The position numbers and the translations under genes are program-made. Source: an uncultured Porphyromonadaceae bacterium (GTDB lineage Bacteria; Bacteroidota; Bacteroidia; Bacteroidales; Muribaculaceae). From it: a stretch of 5,635 nt of DNA. The notes under the pieces were generated by a model. That model did not search any database and was not told where the DNA came from. It saw only the letters and a program-made list of their open reading frames with translations. Of the stretch, positions 1-5,628 are shown one piece after another. Location: positions 1 through 5,635 of the forward strand of contig CABRZA010000151.1 in NCBI GenBank assembly GCA_902475285.1, given 5' to 3'. Each line of letters begins with the position of its first letter. The stretch's first letter is position 1.

Positions 1-83
1 ATATCCTACGACCGATATGTGTGCTTATTGCCTTTATCAAAAAAATAGCGAAAAGAGTTCATTGCCTTCTTTGCCGGGCGCGA

Positions 84-115
84 TTTGCCATTTTGAGGGG
101 ATTTTGCTAAATTTG
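84..115 (+). promoter_or_regulatory. Bacteroidota-type promoter for the GlmU-like gene
   Basis: TTTG at 84-87 and TAAATTTG at 108-115 match the Bacteroidota primary sigma factor consensus (-33 TTTG, -7 TAnnTTTG) with a 20-nt spacer. Transcription would start near 121-123, leaving a leader of about 20 nt before the ATG at 144. The tRNA promoter near the right end has the same spacing. It probably drives the GlmU-like gene and, by read-through, the genes downstream. The assignment rests on the motif alone. Confidence 0.75.
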
Positions 116-143
116 CGGCGTTGAAACAACTGCAATACATTAT

Positions 144-1310
144 ATGAGCAAAGAGGTGATAGTAAGCGACCTTAACGGTGTGCGTTGCGAGTTGCTGCCG
201 CTGACATACACCCGCCCTGTGGGCGCCCTGCGTGTGGGTATCGACACTTTGGCCGAGAAGTGGGGACGTCTCACGGGCCGCGATGCCGCGGTAGAGCCGG
301 AGGTGGAATATCTCGAAAGCATTTTCGGCAGTCCGCGCGCGGCCGACGGCGAGGACGCCCTGCGTGTGGCGGCCGACGTGATAGCCGACGCCGCCATTGT
401 CGAGGCCGTGGAGGCGCTTCCGGAAGGCCATACCCTCTGCGCCGGCGACACAATACTGGCACGCCGCGGCGACGGCACAGCCGGCAATGTGGAATACGCC
501 GGCGAAGTGCGGCGTACGGCGCATCTCTACGACATATTCCTCAACAACGGCGACGCCATCAAGGCCGACTTCGCGGCCTTCGCTCGCGGCGTCTCGCAGC
601 CTCTGAGCGCCACCAACACGGTGATAGGGTCGGCCGACGACATCTTCATAGCCGAAGGCGCGAAGGTAGAAGGCGCCTTCATCAACACCACCGCCGGGCC
701 GGTGTACATAGGCCCCGACGCGGAGGTGATGGAGGGCTCGATGCTGCGCGGCCCCATAGCCGTGTGCCGCCACGCCGTGGTGAACATGGGCACGAAAATC
801 TACCCCGGCACCACCGTAGGGCCCTGGTGCAAGGTGGGTGGCGAGCTCAACAATGTGGTGCTCCAAGCCTATTCCAACAAGGCCCACGACGGCTTCCTTG
901 GCAATGCCGTGATAGGCGAGTGGTGCAACATCGGCGCCGGCGCCGTGGCGTCGAACCTCAAAAACGACTACACCCCCATACGCCTGTGGAACTACCCCAC
1001 GGGGCGCTTCCAGCGCACGGGGCTGCAATTCTGCGGCCTCATAATGGGCGACCATTCGAAGGCCGGCATCAACACGATGTTCAACACCGCCACGGTGCTC
1101 GGCGTGGGCGTGAACATCCACGGGTCGGGCTTCCCGCGCAATTTCGTGCCTTCGTTCAGCGAAGGGTCGACGGCCGGATTCACCGACGTGTCGATGACGA
1201 AGTTTTTCGAGATCGCCGGCCGCATGATGGCTCGCCGCGGCCTGAGCCTGACGCCCGACTACGAGCGCATGTTCATGGCCATACGCAAGGCCGCCGAGGA
1301 GTTCAAATAA
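144..1310 (+). CDS. GlmU-like putative sugar nucleotidyltransferase / acyltransferase (UDP-GlcNAc synthesis)
   Basis: This 388-residue cytosolic protein resembles the Bacteroidota 'alternative GlmU' family, annotated as UDP-GlcNAc diphosphorylase/glucosamine-1-phosphate N-acetyltransferase. That activity would convert GlcN-1-P through GlcNAc-1-P to UDP-GlcNAc for peptidoglycan and LPS. The N-terminal segment has the family's typical opening, LLPLTYTRPVGALRVGIDTL (residues 17-36) followed by AEKW. Residues from about 160 to 330 are a left-handed beta-helix of hexapeptide repeats, with turns at VYIGPDAEV (187-195), AVVNMGTKIYPGTTVGPWCK (211-230) and AVIGEWCNIGAGAVASNLKN (255-274). An alpha-helical tail follows (about 350-388). 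The classical GlmU nucleotide-binding signature LAAGxGTRM is absent, so the uridylyltransferase half is inferred from the family, not from catalytic residues. The ATG at 144 sits about 20 nt below the predicted transcription start, with no clear Shine-Dalgarno site. It is the first gene of a likely unit with rbfA. The family is fairly sure; the exact substrate is less so. Confidence 0.85.
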   Translation: MSKEVIVSDLNGVRCELLPLTYTRPVGALRVGIDTLAEKWGRLTGRDAAVEPEVEYLESIFGSPRAADGEDALRVAADVIADAAIVEAVEALPEGHTLCAGDTILARRGDGTAGNVEYAGEVRRTAHLYDIFLNNGDAIKADFAAFARGVSQPLSATNTVIGSADDIFIAEGAKVEGAFINTTAGPVYIGPDAEVMEGSMLRGPIAVCRHAVVNMGTKIYPGTTVGPWCKVGGELNNVVLQAYSNKAHDGFLGNAVIGEWCNIGAGAVASNLKNDYTPIRLWNYPTGRFQRTGLQFCGLIMGDHSKAGINTMFNTATVLGVGVNIHGSGFPRNFVPSFSEGSTAGFTDVSMTKFFEIAGRMMARRGLSLTPDYERMFMAIRKAAEEFK

Positions 1311-1331
1311 ACTCTCGCGCTCACGGGGGTG

Positions 1332-1361
1332 TTATAAAAACAAAACAAAAAATAACACATT
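1332..1361 (+). promoter_or_regulatory. A-rich translation leader of rbfA
   Basis: The 30 nt directly before the rbfA ATG contain no G, four C and 26 A/T, standing out sharply in a GC-rich window. No Shine-Dalgarno sequence is present. Unstructured A-rich leaders are a known way to promote initiation in Bacteroidota, so this is probably the ribosome entry region. No TAnnTTTG box or terminator lies in the 51-nt gap, which favours read-through from the gene upstream. Confidence 0.5.
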
Positions 1362-1706
1362 ATGGAATCAACCCGCCAAGCCAAGATATCGCGCCTGCTC
1401 CAGAAGGAGCTGAGCGAAATTTTCCGCCGTCAGACGGCGAAAACCCACGGAGTGATAGTGTCGGTAAGCGCCGTGCGCGTCACTCCCGACCTCTCCATTG
1501 CCAGGGCCTACCTCTCGATTTTCCCCTCCGACAAGTCGCAGGAAATTCTCGACAACCTCAAGGCCTCTGCCAAGACCATACGCTACGAGCTGGCGCAGGT
1601 GGTGCGTTTTCAGCTGCGCAAGGTGCCCGAGCTGCAGTTCTATCTCGACGACTCGCTCGACTACCTCGACAACATCGACCGTCTGCTCGACGGCGACGCT
1701 AAGTAA
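1362..1706 (+). CDS. rbfA: 30S ribosome-binding factor RbfA
   Basis: RbfA is a small KH-fold protein that binds the immature 30S subunit and assists processing of the 16S rRNA 5' end and late subunit assembly, notably during cold adaptation. At 114 residues it is close to the usual 110-135. Family blocks are visible in order: the N-terminal helix with ISRLLQKELSEIF (9-21), the strand block VRVTPDLSIARAYLSIF (38-54), IRYELA (73-78) and LRKVPELQFYLDDSLDYLDN (85-104), the last matching the conserved 'PEL-F-D-S' end of the domain. The segment before IRYELA reads KASAKT, where E. coli RbfA has the AxG kink of its KH fold. The start follows the A-rich leader and gives the normal N terminus. The permease gene begins 9 nt after the stop. 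The identification is secure. Confidence 0.95.
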   Translation: MESTRQAKISRLLQKELSEIFRRQTAKTHGVIVSVSAVRVTPDLSIARAYLSIFPSDKSQEILDNLKASAKTIRYELAQVVRFQLRKVPELQFYLDDSLDYLDNIDRLLDGDAK

Positions 1707-1715
1707 GGCTCCGGC

Positions 1716-2963
1716 GTGACGGCGCTGCGCATAGCCCTCCGCTACCTCTTTTCGAAAAAGTCGCACAGGGCGATAAACATCATCTCCGTCGTGGCTATGG
1801 CCGGTGTGGCCGTGGCTACGATGGCTATTGTTATTGTGCTGGCGGTGTTCGACGGCTTCACGGAGCTCGCCGCCGGGCATTTGGCGCAGGTCAACGCCGA
1901 AGTGCGTCTGTCGCCGAGGGAGGGCAAGACCTTCTCTGCCGACAGCCTCGCCGACGTGCTCCGCGACCGTGACGACGTGGCCGAGGCCGCCGCCGTGCTG
2001 CAAGAGAGAGGGCTTCTGGTGGCCGACAACGGGCACCAGATGCCTGTGGTGCTCAAAGGCCTCGACTACTCGCGTGCCGGGGCGATAGCCGACATCGAGG
2101 GCATGGTAATCGACGGAGTTTTCCGTCCCGACGGGGGCCTCGGCGACAGCATCACAGGCATACAGACTGCCGTTGGCGTGGCCATCAACACGGGGCTGCG
2201 TCCGTCGCCCTACGCCGCCGCAAAGATATATGTGCCGCGCCGCCGCGGGCGCATCAATCCCGCCAATCCCGCCGCCGCATACCGGCAGCTTCCAGTGGCC
2301 GTGACGGGCGTGATAGAGGTGAACCAGCCGGAGTATGACGCCGACTTCGTGTTCATGCCCTTAGGGGCCGTGCGCAGCCTCCTCGACTACCGTCGCGGCG
2401 AGGGCTCGGCGGTGGAGGTTAAAGCCGCTCCCGGCGTCAGCCCCGCCACGCTCTGCCGGCGTCTTGCCGCCGACTACCCCGAGCTGGCTGTGGAAGGACG
2501 CATGGAGCAACAGGCCGATACCTTCCGAATGATAGCCGTGGAGAAGTGGGTCACCTTCCTCATGCTGTGCTTCATACTCGTGGTGGCGGCATTCAACATA
2601 GTGTCGACCCTCAGCCTCATGGTGATAGAAAAGCGCTCCGACATGGCCACACTGCGCGCCCTGGGCGCTCCGCGGCGGCTGCCGCGCTCGATATTCGCAT
2701 GGGAGGGAGCGCTGATTACCTTCATCGGCGGCGGTGCCGGCACGGTGCTCGGCGTGGTCCTCGCCCTGATGCAGCAGCATTTCGGCATCATCAAGCTCGA
2801 CGCCGACCCCTCGGCGCTCACCATCGACGTATATCCCGTGAGCCTCCATTGGGCCGATGTGGGTGCAGTGCTCCTCGCCATAACGGCCACTGGTGCCGTC
2901 ATAGCCTTGATATCGAGGCTCTTCACACGTTCGGCATCAATGTATGCCACAGAAAACCAATAA
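1716..2963 (+). CDS. LolC/LolE/FtsX-type ABC transporter permease
   Basis: This 415-residue inner-membrane permease has the MacB/LolC layout. The N-terminal motif RIALRYLFSKKSHRAINIIS (5-24) is typical of LolC/LolE. TM1 is about 20-43, a large periplasmic domain covers about 45-272, and a C-terminal FtsX domain has three helices (about 278-303, 328-352, 378-402). The cytoplasmic loop after TM2 reads EKRSDMATLRALGA (305-318), the coupling segment expected to contact an ATPase. Such permeases work with a LolD-type ATPase, which is absent here and must lie elsewhere. By family it probably helps release lipoproteins from the inner membrane; another envelope substrate is possible. The GTG at 1716 gives the expected N terminus, and AAGG at 1705-1708, overlapping the rbfA stop, may act as a weak ribosome site. 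The gap to rbfA is 9 nt and to the next gene 3 nt, so translation is likely coupled. Family sure, substrate inferred. Confidence 0.88.
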   Translation: MTALRIALRYLFSKKSHRAINIISVVAMAGVAVATMAIVIVLAVFDGFTELAAGHLAQVNAEVRLSPREGKTFSADSLADVLRDRDDVAEAAAVLQERGLLVADNGHQMPVVLKGLDYSRAGAIADIEGMVIDGVFRPDGGLGDSITGIQTAVGVAINTGLRPSPYAAAKIYVPRRRGRINPANPAAAYRQLPVAVTGVIEVNQPEYDADFVFMPLGAVRSLLDYRRGEGSAVEVKAAPGVSPATLCRRLAADYPELAVEGRMEQQADTFRMIAVEKWVTFLMLCFILVVAAFNIVSTLSLMVIEKRSDMATLRALGAPRRLPRSIFAWEGALITFIGGGAGTVLGVVLALMQQHFGIIKLDADPSALTIDVYPVSLHWADVGAVLLAITATGAVIALISRLFTRSASMYATENQ

Positions 2964-2966
2964 GCT

Positions 2967-3746
2967 ATGCAGACAGTGATGTATACCTCCACCATCTTCG
3001 GGCCCGTGCACTCGCGGCGTCTGGGCTCGTCGTTGGGAATTAACCTCATGCCCTCCGACGGCAAGATATGCTCTTTCGACTGCCTCTACTGCGAGGCCGG
3101 CTTCAACGCCCAAGGGCCCGGAACAAGCGGCCTTCCCACGCGCGAGCAGGTGGCCGAGGCCCTTGAAGCCAAACTTGTGCAAATGAAGGCCGAGGGGACG
3201 CCTCTCGACGTGATGACATTCTCGGGCAACGGCGAACCCACGCTACACCCCGACTTCGAGGGCGTAATCGACGACACCATCCGTCTGCGCGACAAGTACT
3301 TCCCCGAGGTGAAAATCAGCGTCCTCACCAACTCCACGCGCCTCGGCAGCGACAGCGTGTGCCACGCCCTGCGCCGCATCGAAAACAACATCATGAAGCT
3401 CGACAGCGCCATCGCCGCCACCGTCGAGCTCATCGACCGCCCCGCCCCGGGGTTCGACGTCGACGTCACCATAGAGCGGCTCGCCTCTTTCGGCGCCGAG
3501 GGCATAGTGCAGACCATGATATGCCGAGGCGAGCACGACGGCGCGACGGTGGACAACAGCACGCCCGCCGAAGTCGACGCACTCATAGAGGCATACCGCC
3601 GCATAGGGCCGCGCGAAGTGATGCTCTACACCATCGACCGCCCCACGCCCGAGGTGAATCTGCGGCGCGTCGACCGCCCCACGCTCGACACCATCGCCGC
3701 GCGCATCACCGCCGAGACAGGCATCACCGTGCAGGTGAGCGGCTGA
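2967..3746 (+). CDS. Radical SAM protein of unknown reaction
   Basis: This 259-residue soluble protein is a radical SAM enzyme. The [4Fe-4S] cluster motif is C35-x3-C39-x2-C42 (CSFDCLYC), giving the reduced cluster that cleaves S-adenosylmethionine. The SAM-binding glycine/glutamate motif SGNGEPTLH lies at 86-94, followed by VLTNSTRL (119-126) and MKLDSA (143-148) on later barrel strands. The N-terminal FGPVHSRRLGSSLGIN (11-26) and late YTIDRPTP (221-228) are typical of the COG0731-like group of small Fe-S oxidoreductases. There is no SPASM domain or second cysteine cluster; the other cysteines (132, 186) are isolated, so one cluster is expected. The substrate is unknown. The name 'wyosine base synthesis' used for distant archaeal relatives should not be carried over. 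The start at 2967 is 3 nt after the permease stop; Met5 (2979) is an alternative. Close linkage to rbfA and the permease implies co-expression but does not reveal the function. Confidence 0.87.
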   Translation: MQTVMYTSTIFGPVHSRRLGSSLGINLMPSDGKICSFDCLYCEAGFNAQGPGTSGLPTREQVAEALEAKLVQMKAEGTPLDVMTFSGNGEPTLHPDFEGVIDDTIRLRDKYFPEVKISVLTNSTRLGSDSVCHALRRIENNIMKLDSAIAATVELIDRPAPGFDVDVTIERLASFGAEGIVQTMICRGEHDGATVDNSTPAEVDALIEAYRRIGPREVMLYTIDRPTPEVNLRRVDRPTLDTIAARITAETGITVQVSG

Positions 3747-3824
3747 GGCTCCGCAATGCACGCCCGGCCATGAACATTTTCGGGGCGCCGCGTGTAGATA
3801 TTCATATATGCCATATCATCCGTT
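3747..3824 (+). other. 78-nt intergenic gap before the channel gene
   Basis: The left part is GC-rich; the right part (about 3795-3820) is an AT-rich patch including the 8-bp palindrome CATATATG (3803-3810). TAGATATT at 3795-3802 partly resembles the -7 box TAnnTTTG, but the matching -33 TTTG is missing at the spacing used by the two good promoters here. No hairpin followed by a T tract is seen. The channel gene may have a weak or non-consensus promoter here, or be read from upstream. Confidence 0.3.
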
Positions 3825-5351
3825 ATGCACACTGTGAATATCCTACCGGCGGTGGCTTCCGCGCCCCCAATCGATGTAACCCACTTCATCGGCAACCGCG
3901 ACGGTATCTCCTACGATATCGCCCACATGATTATGACCGTGGTCGACTGGCTCTTGGGCATCTTCGGCCTCAGCCATGAGACAACGCCCGTCACCATCCT
4001 CTACGCCGCCGTGGTGCTCGGCCTGGCGCTCGTGGTGGGATCTGTGGTGAAAGCCGTCACCCTCTGGATAGTGCGCATAGTGGCACGGCACTGGAACTCC
4101 GACCTCTACAAGGCCATGCTCAGGCAGTTCTTCATCCACAAGCTGCTCAGAGTTATACCGCCGCTGGTATTCCTCGCGCTCATAGAGTTCACCCTCTCCA
4201 ATCACAATTCCCTCTCCACCATCCTCACCAAGATTACGTGTGTCTACATCGTGTTCGTCATGGCTGTGGCGTTCTCGGCGCTCATCATGGCGCTGTGGGA
4301 GCACATCAACGCCAGTGCCAACAAGCGCCATCTTCCGCTGAGCGGCCTCGCGCAGCTGGCCAAGGGCATAGTGTGGATAATAGCCGTGATAGTGATGGTG
4401 GCCATACTCCTCGACAAATCGCCGGCGTCGCTTCTGGCGGGTCTGGGAGCTTTCGCCGCCGTGCTGATGTTGGTTTTCAAAGACTCAATCCTCGGCGTGG
4501 TGGCCGGCGTGCAGCTCGCCCAGAACGACAGCCTTCATGTGGGTGACTGGATAAAGGTCGACGGCACCGACGCCAACGGCACCGTGGCCGAAGTATCGCT
4601 CGCGGCCGTGAAGGTAATCAACTGGGACAAGACCACCACCACAGTACCCCCTTACAGCCTCATCACCGGAGGCTTCACCAACTACCGCTCCATGCAGCGC
4701 AGCAACACGCGCCGCGTGTGCCGCAGCTATATGATCGACGCCGACAGCGTGATGCCGGCCACCGACGAGCTTCTCCAAAGCCTGCGCTCGCTGCCTTTCA
4801 TGGACCGCTACATCACTGTGAAGCTCCAGCAGCAGAAGGAGGGCAAGGTTGCCGACGTCGACAATCCCGCCGGCCTTGTCAACGGCACCATCGACACCAA
4901 CCTGGGCCTCTTCCGCGCCTACATAAAAATGTGGCTCGACGCCAACCCCAACGTGGCCCACGACAGCGACTGCTTCGTGTCGACCCTTCCGCAGACCGCT
5001 TCGGGCATACCCTTCCAGGTGTATTGCTTCACCTCCACCTCGGCATGGTTTTCCTACGAGGCCATCCAGGACAGCATCTTCGAGCACGTCGCCGCCAGCC
5101 TGCGTTTCTTCGCACTCTACACCTTCGAGAACCCCTCGGGCCGCGACACCGTGGTCGACGGATACCTCAGCCCCGGCAAGGACATCAATGCCCTTTTCAG
5201 CATCCCCGAGCCCTTCTTCCGCACCCCCGCCAGCCCCACCCGTGGCGACGCCGCAACCCAAGCGCAGGCCCCGTCGGCCGCGCAAGCAGCAGCCCGGCAG
5301 CAAAGCCCTGCAACAAAGCCGCAGGCCGATGGGCCGACCGCCCCATCGTGA
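3825..5351 (+). CDS. MscS-family mechanosensitive channel, YbdG-like
   Basis: The protein has 508 residues and is an inner-membrane channel that opens under membrane tension to release solutes on osmotic downshock. Hydrophobic helices lie at about 55-77, 107-122, 134-157, 180-196 and the pore-lining TM3 at about 200-231 (LLAGLGAFAAVLMLVFKDSI). The MscS beta-domain follows, with HVGDWIKVDGTDANGTVAEV (238-257). The block FTNYRSMQRSNTRRVCRSYMID (284-305) and the later TNLGLFRAYIKMWLDANPNV (358-377) with GIPFQVYCFTSTSAWFSYEA (394-413) match the YbdG (miniconductance) subfamily rather than short MscS. Residues from about 467 to the end form a Pro/Ala/Gln-rich, probably disordered tail. E. coli YbdG has about 415 residues; the excess lies in this tail and in about 35 extra N-terminal residues. 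The start is uncertain: Met35 (3927) or Met37 (3933) would place the start just before the first hydrophobic stretch, but codon use from 3825 looks coding. Family sure; conductance class inferred. Confidence 0.88.
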   Translation: MHTVNILPAVASAPPIDVTHFIGNRDGISYDIAHMIMTVVDWLLGIFGLSHETTPVTILYAAVVLGLALVVGSVVKAVTLWIVRIVARHWNSDLYKAMLRQFFIHKLLRVIPPLVFLALIEFTLSNHNSLSTILTKITCVYIVFVMAVAFSALIMALWEHINASANKRHLPLSGLAQLAKGIVWIIAVIVMVAILLDKSPASLLAGLGAFAAVLMLVFKDSILGVVAGVQLAQNDSLHVGDWIKVDGTDANGTVAEVSLAAVKVINWDKTTTTVPPYSLITGGFTNYRSMQRSNTRRVCRSYMIDADSVMPATDELLQSLRSLPFMDRYITVKLQQQKEGKVADVDNPAGLVNGTIDTNLGLFRAYIKMWLDANPNVAHDSDCFVSTLPQTASGIPFQVYCFTSTSAWFSYEAIQDSIFEHVAASLRFFALYTFENPSGRDTVVDGYLSPGKDINALFSIPEPFFRTPASPTRGDAATQAQAPSAAQAAARQQSPATKPQADGPTAPS

Positions 5352-5355
5352 ACCT

Positions 5356-5371
5356 CGCGCCGCCGGGCGCG
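5356..5371 (+). terminator. Possible GC-rich hairpin after the channel gene
   Basis: CGCGCC (5356-5361) pairs with GGCGCG (5366-5371) around a GCCG loop, starting 5 nt after the channel stop codon. There is no T tract, so it is not a standard intrinsic terminator. It may stabilise the mRNA 3' end or pause polymerase, or simply reflect local GC richness. Confidence 0.25.
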
Positions 5372-5377
5372 CACACC

Positions 5378-5396
5378 GCGCAAATAAAATTTGCGC
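5378..5396. repeat. Perfect inverted repeat overlapping the tRNA promoter -33 box
   Basis: GCGCAAAT (5378-5385) and ATTTGCGC (5389-5396) are exact reverse complements separated by AAA. The right arm contains the TTTG -33 element (5390-5393) of the tRNA-Ser promoter. A symmetric site at this place could be an operator for a dimeric regulator, or an mRNA hairpin after the channel gene. No T tract follows, so it is not an intrinsic terminator. The symmetry is seen; the role is inferred. Confidence 0.5.
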
Positions 5397-5421
5397 AAGT
5401 CGCGATTAATGACTAACTTTG
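5390..5421 (+). promoter_or_regulatory. Bacteroidota-type promoter for tRNA-Ser
   Basis: TTTG (5390-5393) and TAACTTTG (5414-5421) match the -33/-7 consensus TTTG and TAnnTTTG exactly, with a 20-nt spacer. The start of transcription would be near 5428, about 20 nt before the mature tRNA 5' end, leaving a short 5' leader for RNase P to remove. Spacing is identical to the promoter at 84-115. Confidence 0.8.
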
Positions 5422-5447
5422 CACCGCAAACGCACTCCGGTGCACCG

Positions 5448-5532
5448 GGAGAGATGGCAGAGTGGTCGATTGCGGCGGTCTTGAAAACCGTTGAGGGTCA
5501 CACCTCCGGGGGTTCGAATCCCTCTCTCTCCG
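5448..5532 (+). tRNA. tRNA-Ser (anticodon UGA)
   Basis: The 85-nt gene folds as a class II tRNA. The acceptor stem GGAGAGA (5448-5454) pairs with TCTCTCC (5525-5531) and the discriminator is G5532, as serine tRNAs usually have. The anticodon stem is 5475-5479 with 5487-5491, and the loop CTTGAAA (5480-5486) places TGA at 5482-5484, reading UCA and related serine codons. The long variable arm is GAGG (5493-5496) with CCTC (5503-5506) around a 6-nt loop. The T arm is 5508-5512 with 5520-5524 around TTCGAAT. The 3' CCA is not encoded (CAA follows), so it must be added after transcription. It has its own promoter and terminator, so it is a single-gene unit. Identity and anticodon are clear. Confidence 0.97.
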
Positions 5533-5533
5533 C

Positions 5534-5562
5534 AAAAAGCAGCCTACACGGGCTGCTTTTTT
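5534..5562 (+). terminator. Intrinsic terminator of the tRNA-Ser unit
   Basis: AAAAAGCAGCC (5534-5544) pairs with GGCTGCTTTTT (5551-5561) around the loop TACACG, and the descending arm runs into six T (5557-5562). The GC core is 6 bp (GCAGCC/GGCTGC). It begins 1-2 nt after the tRNA, so the primary transcript ends close to the mature 3' end. The A/T symmetry would let it also work on the minus strand for a convergent transcript. Confidence 0.88.
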
Positions 5563-5600
5563 GCGTGAGAGGGGTAATGAGTGTCTCGTTCTGAAAAAAG

Positions 5601-5619
5601 TTGACTCCTAACGAGTCAA
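5601..5619. repeat. Perfect inverted repeat near the right edge
   Basis: TTGACTC (5601-5607) and GAGTCAA (5613-5619) are exact reverse complements separated by CTAAC. The site lies in an AT-rich stretch of non-coding sequence between the tRNA terminator and the window end, just upstream of a possible -7 box. It is too AT-flanked and has too short a T tract to be a convincing terminator; a protein-binding operator is more plausible. Its function is not known. Confidence 0.45.
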
Positions 5620-5628
5620 AAATATGAT

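Noticed and set aside
1..18. Short inverted repeat ATATC...GATAT at the left edge
   Set aside because: Only 5 AT-rich base pairs with an 8-nt spacer; expected by chance and not linked to any promoter box.
36..70. Possible divergent promoter on the minus strand around 40-47
   Set aside because: The reverse complement gives TATTTTTT rather than TAnnTTTG, and there is no CAAA at the expected distance for a -33 element.
6..1121. Long open frame (371 codons) on the minus strand opposite the GlmU-like gene
   Set aside because: It is the antisense shadow of a GC-rich coding gene, rich in His/Ala/Val with no recognisable domain. The + strand frame has clear family motifs.
1311..1361. Terminator between the GlmU-like gene and rbfA
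   Set aside because: No stem with a following T tract could be formed; the gap ends in an A-rich leader instead.
185..1702. 505-codon + strand open frame spanning the GlmU-like gene and rbfA
   Set aside because: The translation is a run of Arg/His/Gly/Pro typical of an out-of-frame reading of GC-rich DNA, and it overlaps two well-supported genes.
4485..5303. 272-codon minus-strand open frame within the channel gene
   Set aside because: Low-complexity Gly/Val/His/Ala content, no domain and no promoter or leader; it mirrors the codon bias of the channel gene.
5391..5594. 67-codon + strand open frame covering the tRNA
   Set aside because: Its middle (MAEWSIAAVLKTVEGHTSGG) is simply the serine tRNA translated, a common false gene call; the tRNA fold and terminator explain the sequence.
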